Source: Bacteroidota bacterium (GTDB lineage: Bacteria; Bacteroidota; Ignavibacteria; Ignavibacteriales; Ignavibacteriaceae). From it: a DNA stretch of 46,414 bases. Shown piece after piece: positions 41,503 to 46,414 of this stretch (positions within the stretch are counted from its first letter, which is position 1; each line of letters starts with the position of its first letter). The notes under the pieces were generated by a model that worked only from the letters and a program-made list of their open reading frames with translations, searched no databases and had not been told where the DNA came from. Where the stretch lies: assembly GCA_021815405.1 (NCBI GenBank), contig JAKAGV010000023.1, positions 1 through 46,414 on the forward strand. Direction: 5' to 3'. The position numbers and the translations under genes were made by a program.

Positions 41503-44500
41503 TTACTGGTTACTGGTAACCGAAATCTTAGAGGTAAACTCAGAAGGAAGACAACCAAATTGCTGACGGAATGCTTTGGTAAAATAGGGCGGGTTGTTGA
41601 ATCCAACCTCAAATGCAACCTGTGTTACACTCAATCTTTTTTCTAATAACATCTGTGCAGCTCTTTTTAACCGGAATGATCTTAAAAATTCACCTGGCGG
41701 CTGCCCGGTAATTGCCATTAGTTTACGATGTAGCTGACTCCGGCTGACGAACATCTCTTTTGCAAACGCTTCCGAATCAAATTCTGTATTTGCAAGATTT
41801 TTTTCAACAATCTTAAATGCTTTATTTAGGAATTCATTATCGAGTGAATTGGTGGAAATGGCATCAGCAGTAATTTTAATTTCTTTAGAGAATTTCTCTT
41901 TTAACCTTTGCCGCTGTTCAAGAAGATTTTTTACACGAATAAAAAGTTCTTTCGAATCGAATGGCTTGGTTAAATAATCATCCGCACCAGTTTCCAGACC
42001 CTCAATTTTACTCTCGCTTGAAGCTTTGGCTGTAAGTAGAATTACAGGAATGTGCGAGGTTTCCCAGTTTGATTTTATAAGCCTGCAGAATTCTATTCCA
42101 TCCATATAAGGCATCATTATATCGCTTATAATTAAATCGGGCATTTTTTCAAAGGCTATTTTTAATCCTTCTTCGCCGTTCTTTGCTTCTAATAAATTAA
42201 GCAGCTTTTTGTCATTGTTATTCCCCTTCTGAGGATTTAGCTGCGGTAATTCCGGCTTTCCATCAATAACCTCATAAGTGCATAAATAGGACTGAAGAAG
42301 TCCGGACAAATATTTTCTTACATCCTGCGAGTCTTCAACAATTAATATCGAAAGATTTTTTAAGGAAGCACTTTGTAATGCGGTATGGTTCTCTGTTCTT
42401 ATTTTACTTTTCTCAAAAGTAAAATCTTCAGCTAATTGAAAATCAGGAATAATTGCTTCAGAATTTCTTTCTATTTCATTCCGGATAGAAACAGCCTCTC
42501 CGGTAGACACATCTTCCAATAGAATTATTAAATTAAATTCAGTACCTTTCCCTGGCTCGCTCTTTACATCGATTTGCCATTTATGCAAATCGACCAGTTC
42601 TTTTACTAAAGCCAAACCAATCCCAGACCCGCCGAATGCGCGGCGTGAAGAATCATCTACCTGGTAAAAGCGGTTGAAGATTTTATCTAATTGATCTTCC
42701 GGCATTCCTATTCCCGAATCGGAAATTTTTATTTCTGCTTGCTGCTTTGTTTTGTCTAAGTCAAGGAAAACCGATACAGTCCCGCCTTCACCGGTAAACT
42801 TAAAAGCATTTGATAGAAGATTATTAATTATCTTTTCAAATTTGTCACGGTCAAGCCATACGCTTTTTAAAGCTAATTCTTCCGAGCCGTAAAATATTAA
42901 TTTAATATTTTTTTGAGAAGCAAGTGATTCAAAAGATGAAACTATTCCCCGAAGTAGAGTTATTAAGTTTTCTTCTTTTGTCTTTAACGGAATTGAAGCA
43001 GCTTCAAGCTGTGACAGCTCGAGTAATTGATCAATCAGTTCCTGAAGCTTCTGACTGTTACGCTGAATCATTTGCAATTGATCGGTTCCGTTCTGTCCCG
43101 ACTTTTGTTGTGTCCATTCATTTAACAATTGCTCAACTGGACCCTTGATCAACATTAATGGAGTACGGAATTCATGAGAAAGGTTTGCAAAAAATCTGGA
43201 TTTCAGTACCTCAAGTTCCTGAAGTTTCTTTGCTTCAAATTCCCGCATCTTAAGCTCATGACGGAGTTCAGCACGGTCATTCTGGAATTTTCTTATAGCG
43301 AACATGCCCGATACAATAAGTAAAATGTATAAAGGGTAAGCCCAGCCGGATTTCCACCATGGCGGAGTAATTATTACTCTTATTGATGCTTCATTCTTAC
43401 TCCAGACACCATCGTTGTTAGTTGCCTTTGCTTTAAAAGTATAAGTACCCGGCTCCAAGTTTGTGTAAGTGGCAAACCGCCTTGTGCCGCTGTAAACCCA
43501 ATCCTTGTCCAAACCTTCCAGCATATAAGCATATTGGTTTTTACCAGGTTGTGTAAAACTTAATGAAGCAAATTCAAATGATACATCATAATCTTTATAT
43601 GATAATTCTATTTCACTTAACGCGGATAAAGCTTTGTTGAATTTTACTTCCTTGTTAAATTTTTTAAATGAAGTTAGAATTACGGGCGGTTCGTAAGAAT
43701 TATCTTTAATATTATCCGGGTGAAATACATTAAACCCGTTCATTCCGCCGAAATACAATGTCCCATCTTTATCTTTATAACAAGCATTATGATTAAACTC
43801 ATTTCCCTGGAGTCCGTCTTTTGTTGAATAATTCTTAAATATACCCGTCGCCCGATTAAACTTCGATAATCCGTTATTTGAACTTAACCAGAGATTGCCG
43901 CCCTGATCAGCAATTATATCATATATACAATTGCTCGGGAGTCCATCTTTCATGGTGTAATGTTTGAACAAACCTTTTGCTTTATCGAATCTATTGAATC
44001 CGTTATCCGTACCAATCCAAAGTACTTCGTTACTCATAGCGGAAGTGTTTACTAAATTAGAATCGTCTTCGTAAATTGAAATAACATTATTACTGCAAAT
44101 TGAATTTTCAGTATCGGGATTACACTGGTAATGTGTAAAGATTTCTGTTTTGGGGTTAAACCTGTTTAGCCCACCTGCTGAAGTACCAATCCATAAAATA
44201 TTCTGTCTATCAAGAAGAAGGCATTTAACATTATTATCTGAAATTGTATTTGAAGATGCCGGATTATGTGTGTAATGAATAAAAGTTTTATTTTTTATTA
44301 TTAATTTATTTAGCCCCTTATTAGTTCCAATCCACAAAACGCTGTCGCCGTCTTCAAGAATAGAGGTAACAATATCTGAATTAAGACAGTGCGGATCGCT
44401 GGCAGCGTTTACACAATAGTGATAGAATTTGTTCGTCTTTCCCCGAATGGATTGATTCCCCAAATCGTACTCATTTAGCCCGCCGAAGAAAGTTCCCGCC

Positions 44501-45795
44501 CATACTTTTTCGGAATGCCCGGCGCTCATAGCAATTATTGTATTGCTTGAAAGGCTGTTCTTGTCTGCTGGGTTGTGGATATAATTAATAAATTTTCCGG
44601 TGCTTTTATCCAGCCTGTTTAATCCGCCTAAATTAGTACCGACCCATAAGTTACCATTTTTATCTTTGCATATACTTGAAACATAGCTGTCACTTAAGCT
44701 TCCCTGAACATTCGGATAATGCTTATAATGAATAAATGCTTCCTGCCGAAGATTTAATTTATTTACGCCACCGCCGAAAGTACCAAACCAAAGATTACCT
44801 TCTCTATCTTCACAAACAGAATAATGCTCGTTACCGTTTAGACTGTTATAATCTTCTTCCCTATGAAAATAACGGATAAATGAAATTGCCTGTCCAGTGC
44901 GCGGGTTTATCTCACTATTAAATCTATTAAGCCCGTCTAACGTTCCTACCCAGATATTTTTGAAGCTGTCTTCTAAAATATAGCGTACATTATTATTGCT
45001 AAGACTATTCGGATCAGTCGCGCTATTTTTAAAGTAGCGGATATTATTATTCTTTTTGTTAAAACGGATTAAACCATTTGATAATGTCCCGAGCCACAGT
45101 ATACCTTCTTTATCTTCATAAATTGTTACAACATCAGGGAAATACCTAATAAACTTTTCTTCTTTAGAATCATACTTGCATAAGCCGCCAACAGTTGCTA
45201 CCCACATTATACCGTCACTGTCAATATATATTGATTTAACATGAGAATGACTCAAACTAAATTTGTTTAAGGGATCATGCCGGAAGGTTCTGAATTCATT
45301 TTTTATCGGATCAAATTCATTTAATCCTTTATCAGTCCCTATCCAAAGTTTTCCTTTTATATCTTCACAAATAGAAGTTATACACCTGCTTAAAATACTT
45401 TTAGAATTATTTATGTAATTTGTAATACGAATAAACTTTTCTGTTTCGTAATCATATCTGTTCAAACCTCCTTTATCAGTACCAATCCATAAATTGTTTT
45501 TTTTATCGACATACATACACTGAATAATGTTATCTGAGATAGAAGAAGTATCTGCGGGGTTATTTGTGAAGATAGTCAGATCATAACCATTGTAGCGGTT
45601 CAAACCATAACCAGTTCCAAACCATAAATATCCCCGCTTGTCCTGAACAATGCTAAGTACTACACTTTCGGATAGACCATCTTCAACGGAGAGATGTTCA
45701 AATTTCAAATCCTTTATTTGAGAAAAGAGACAATTGCTGAAAGCGATTAAAAAGAGAAATATAATATTATCGAGAATTACTTTACCCCTTGACAC
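41503..45795 (-). CDS. Hybrid two-component sensor/AraC-type regulator (HTCS)
   Basis: One-protein signalling system of 1430 residues that senses glycan fragments in the periplasm and activates transcription. Order: signal peptide/anchor (about 8-26); fourteen Reg_prop repeats (for example LWFGTGYGLNRYNG, LWIGTSAGGLNRFNP), enough for two seven-bladed propellers (about 30-715); Y_Y_Y domain (about 745-810); membrane helix (818-834); HisKA with phospho-acceptor His874 in NLSHEFRTP; HATPase with NNLLSNAFKF and GGSGIGLALVKE; receiver domain with VEDS (1153-1156) and phospho-acceptor Asp1225 in IISDIMMPYMDG; AraC-type helix-turn-helix (about 1330-1425). The receiver has an unusual charged insertion (about 1178-1202). 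The start is GTG at 45795 with AAAGG about 11 nt before. Its targets are not visible here; the neighbouring propeller gene and cluster are candidates. Confidence 0.95.
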   Translation of the reverse strand: MSRGKVILDNIIFLFLIAFSNCLFSQIKDLKFEHLSVEDGLSESVVLSIVQDKRGYLWFGTGYGLNRYNGYDLTIFTNNPADTSSISDNIIQCMYVDKKNNLWIGTDKGGLNRYDYETEKFIRITNYINNSKSILSRCITSICEDIKGKLWIGTDKGLNEFDPIKNEFRTFRHDPLNKFSLSHSHVKSIYIDSDGIMWVATVGGLCKYDSKEEKFIRYFPDVVTIYEDKEGILWLGTLSNGLIRFNKKNNNIRYFKNSATDPNSLSNNNVRYILEDSFKNIWVGTLDGLNRFNSEINPRTGQAISFIRYFHREEDYNSLNGNEHYSVCEDREGNLWFGTFGGGVNKLNLRQEAFIHYKHYPNVQGSLSDSYVSSICKDKNGNLWVGTNLGGLNRLDKSTGKFINYIHNPADKNSLSSNTIIAMSAGHSEKVWAGTFFGGLNEYDLGNQSIRGKTNKFYHYCVNAASDPHCLNSDIVTSILEDGDSVLWIGTNKGLNKLIIKNKTFIHYTHNPASSNTISDNNVKCLLLDRQNILWIGTSAGGLNRFNPKTEIFTHYQCNPDTENSICSNNVISIYEDDSNLVNTSAMSNEVLWIGTDNGFNRFDKAKGLFKHYTMKDGLPSNCIYDIIADQGGNLWLSSNNGLSKFNRATGIFKNYSTKDGLQGNEFNHNACYKDKDGTLYFGGMNGFNVFHPDNIKDNSYEPPVILTSFKKFNKEVKFNKALSALSEIELSYKDYDVSFEFASLSFTQPGKNQYAYMLEGLDKDWVYSGTRRFATYTNLEPGTYTFKAKATNNDGVWSKNEASIRVIITPPWWKSGWAYPLYILLIVSGMFAIRKFQNDRAELRHELKMREFEAKKLQELEVLKSRFFANLSHEFRTPLMLIKGPVEQLLNEWTQQKSGQNGTDQLQMIQRNSQKLQELIDQLLELSQLEAASIPLKTKEENLITLLRGIVSSFESLASQKNIKLIFYGSEELALKSVWLDRDKFEKIINNLLSNAFKFTGEGGTVSVFLDLDKTKQQAEIKISDSGIGMPEDQLDKIFNRFYQVDDSSRRAFGGSGIGLALVKELVDLHKWQIDVKSEPGKGTEFNLIILLEDVSTGEAVSIRNEIERNSEAIIPDFQLAEDFTFEKSKIRTENHTALQSASLKNLSILIVEDSQDVRKYLSGLLQSYLCTYEVIDGKPELPQLNPQKGNNNDKKLLNLLEAKNGEEGLKIAFEKMPDLIISDIMMPYMDGIEFCRLIKSNWETSHIPVILLTAKASSESKIEGLETGADDYLTKPFDSKELFIRVKNLLEQRQRLKEKFSKEIKITADAISTNSLDNEFLNKAFKIVEKNLANTEFDSEAFAKEMFVSRSQLHRKLMAITGQPPGEFLRSFRLKRAAQMLLEKRLSVTQVAFEVGFNNPPYFTKAFRQQFGCLPSEFTSKISVTSNQ

Positions 45796-45975
45796 AATCG
45801 GTAAACCTTTTATTAATTGTTCCGAAAATTCACTTTCTTGAAAATTACAAAATTAATTAAAGAGATAAAACCTTTTATTTATATCTTTATATGCTCGTAT
45901 CAAATTACCCGGTTTACTTGGTTAACTATCGAATGACAATATATTGATTAACGAATTACAAATAACGATTAGCTA
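45796..45975. other. AT-rich leader before the HTCS gene, no gene seen
   Basis: About 180 bp. No LacI-type operator of the kind found elsewhere in the window is present. It should contain the HTCS promoter, but I cannot assign boxes. Confidence 0.4.
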
Positions 45976-46160
45976 TTACCGGTTGACAAGTTCCGCTTGT
46001 TCAAAACAATTGGTTTCAGCAAGAATAGTGACATGGTTATTTCACCGACACCTTTTATTGTAGAAACATTTTTTATTTTATCATTAAGCTCAGGCTTGCT
46101 TTGAATTAGATTGGTTATTTCAGATAATATTTAACCAAGTTGTTTTTCTAAAGTATTTAA
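45976..46160 (-). pseudogene. IS110-family transposase fragment with stop and frameshift
   Basis: Minus-strand reading gives LNTLEKQLG, a stop, ILSEITNLIQSKPELNDKI, then NVSTIKGVGEITMS, and after a frameshift LAETNCFEQAELVNR and a stop. The helical linker followed by a helix-hairpin-helix (IKGVGEIT) and LAETN matches the C-terminal Transposase_20 region of IS110-type enzymes. The fragment is broken twice and cannot be functional. It ends exactly where the IS4-like sequence begins (46161). Confidence 0.7.
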
Positions 46161-46277
46161 TAACTCACGTTACACAACAAAAATAAAAATATCATAAGTT
46201 AGTGAAGGAAAAATTAAGAGGTATGCGATGGATAAGCAATTGTTGGAGACCTATTCAGATTACTTAATTAGTTCATT
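46161..46277 (+). mobile_element. 5' end of an IS4-like element (copy 2), interrupted by another IS
   Basis: Starts TAACTCACGTTACACAAC and carries an ATG at 46228 opening MDKQLLETYSDYLISSF, nearly the same DNA as copy 1 at 38388 (ATTAAGAGGTA leader and GGAGACCTA segments shared). The match to copy 1 ends at about 46277, where the IS3-type end begins. It interrupts the IS110 fragment on its left side. Confidence 0.65.
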
Positions 46278-46414
46278 CTCATTAAGCCTTCCCCCATTCC
46301 CTGTACAGGAAAACCGGTAATTTAAGGTGGATTAATTTAATAGAATTAATTATTTAAAAGAACTACTGACCTGCAAAATATATCTGAGACGGTGTTTTGT
46401 AATTTAACGATTGA
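46278..46414 (-). mobile_element. 3' end of an IS3-family element, running off the right edge
   Basis: The minus strand at 46413-46363 reads QSLNYKTPSQIYFAGQ and a stop, the typical C-terminus of an IS3-type OrfB integrase (NYKTPxxxY). The following noncoding stretch has AATCCACCTTAAATTACCG and then AGGGAATGGGGGAAGG, like the right end of many IS3 elements. The tip (about 46278-46300) abuts the truncated IS4-like transposase, so this element probably inserted into it. Confidence 0.6.

Noticed and set aside
41508-41521. Perfect palindrome GGTTACTGGTAACC in the HTCS tail as a terminator
   Set aside because: Two-nucleotide loop cannot form a hairpin properly and it lies within the last codons; likely chance from repeated TTACTGG.

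Overview
The window looks like an accessory carbohydrate-utilisation locus from the Bacteroidota/Chlorobiota side of the tree, most probably an Ignavibacteria-type organism (Melioribacter-like). The reasons are the AT-rich DNA, four proteins ending in a type IX secretion (T9SS) sorting domain with the 'NYPNPFNPxT' signature common in that group, a giant hybrid two-component regulator with Reg_prop propellers, and a TonB-dependent receptor. Species assignment is inference. No rRNA, tRNA or CRISPR array was seen. Every confident host gene lies on the minus strand, so the transcriptional order runs from high to low coordinates.

Layout, from high coordinates to low: (1) 45976-46414 is a stack of insertion-sequence remnants: an IS110-type transposase fragment, an IS4-like 5' end, and an IS3-type 3' end running off the window. 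(2) 41503-45795 encodes a 1430-residue hybrid sensor/AraC regulator. It is followed by a possible tiny membrane peptide and a T9SS-exported BNR-type beta-propeller (38969-41101). (3) 38388-38758 is a second, shortened copy of the IS4-like element. (4) 31012-38146 is an operon of GH51 arabinofuranosidase, GH63-like glycosidase, FucP-type sugar transporter and ROK sugar kinase. (5) 25849-30595 encodes a TonB-dependent receptor without SusD, plus a T9SS beta-helix protein. (6) 24475-25491 is a LacI-family regulator. (7) 208-24351 is a run of 16 genes: GH92, a complete myo-inositol pathway (iolJ, B, C, D, A, E, G), a second GH92, GH28, an Na+/solute symporter, a lyase-like protein, GH105, a second T9SS beta-helix protein, GH10 xylanase and GH27 alpha-galactosidase. 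(8) 1-102 is the start of a further membrane-protein gene.

How the genes may work together: exported enzymes (GH10, GH27, GH51, GH63-like, two GH92) trim arabinose, galactose, mannose and xylo-oligomers from plant or fungal glycans. The TonB receptor and its beta-helix partner could capture and import products. GH28 and GH105, which have no signal peptide, would finish pectin fragments inside the cell. Sugars enter by the MFS and SSS carriers. The inositol pathway turns an inositol headgroup into central metabolites. Three transcription units (the LacI gene, the TonB receptor and the GH51 operon) carry a shared LacI-type palindrome, CTAAAYCG-N-TYYAR. At two of them it occurs as a pair 76-78 bp apart, which suggests one regulon with DNA looping. 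The most unusual points are the inositol genes bracketed by and coupled to GH92 mannosidases, the SusD-less receptor with a beta-helix partner, and the paired operators.
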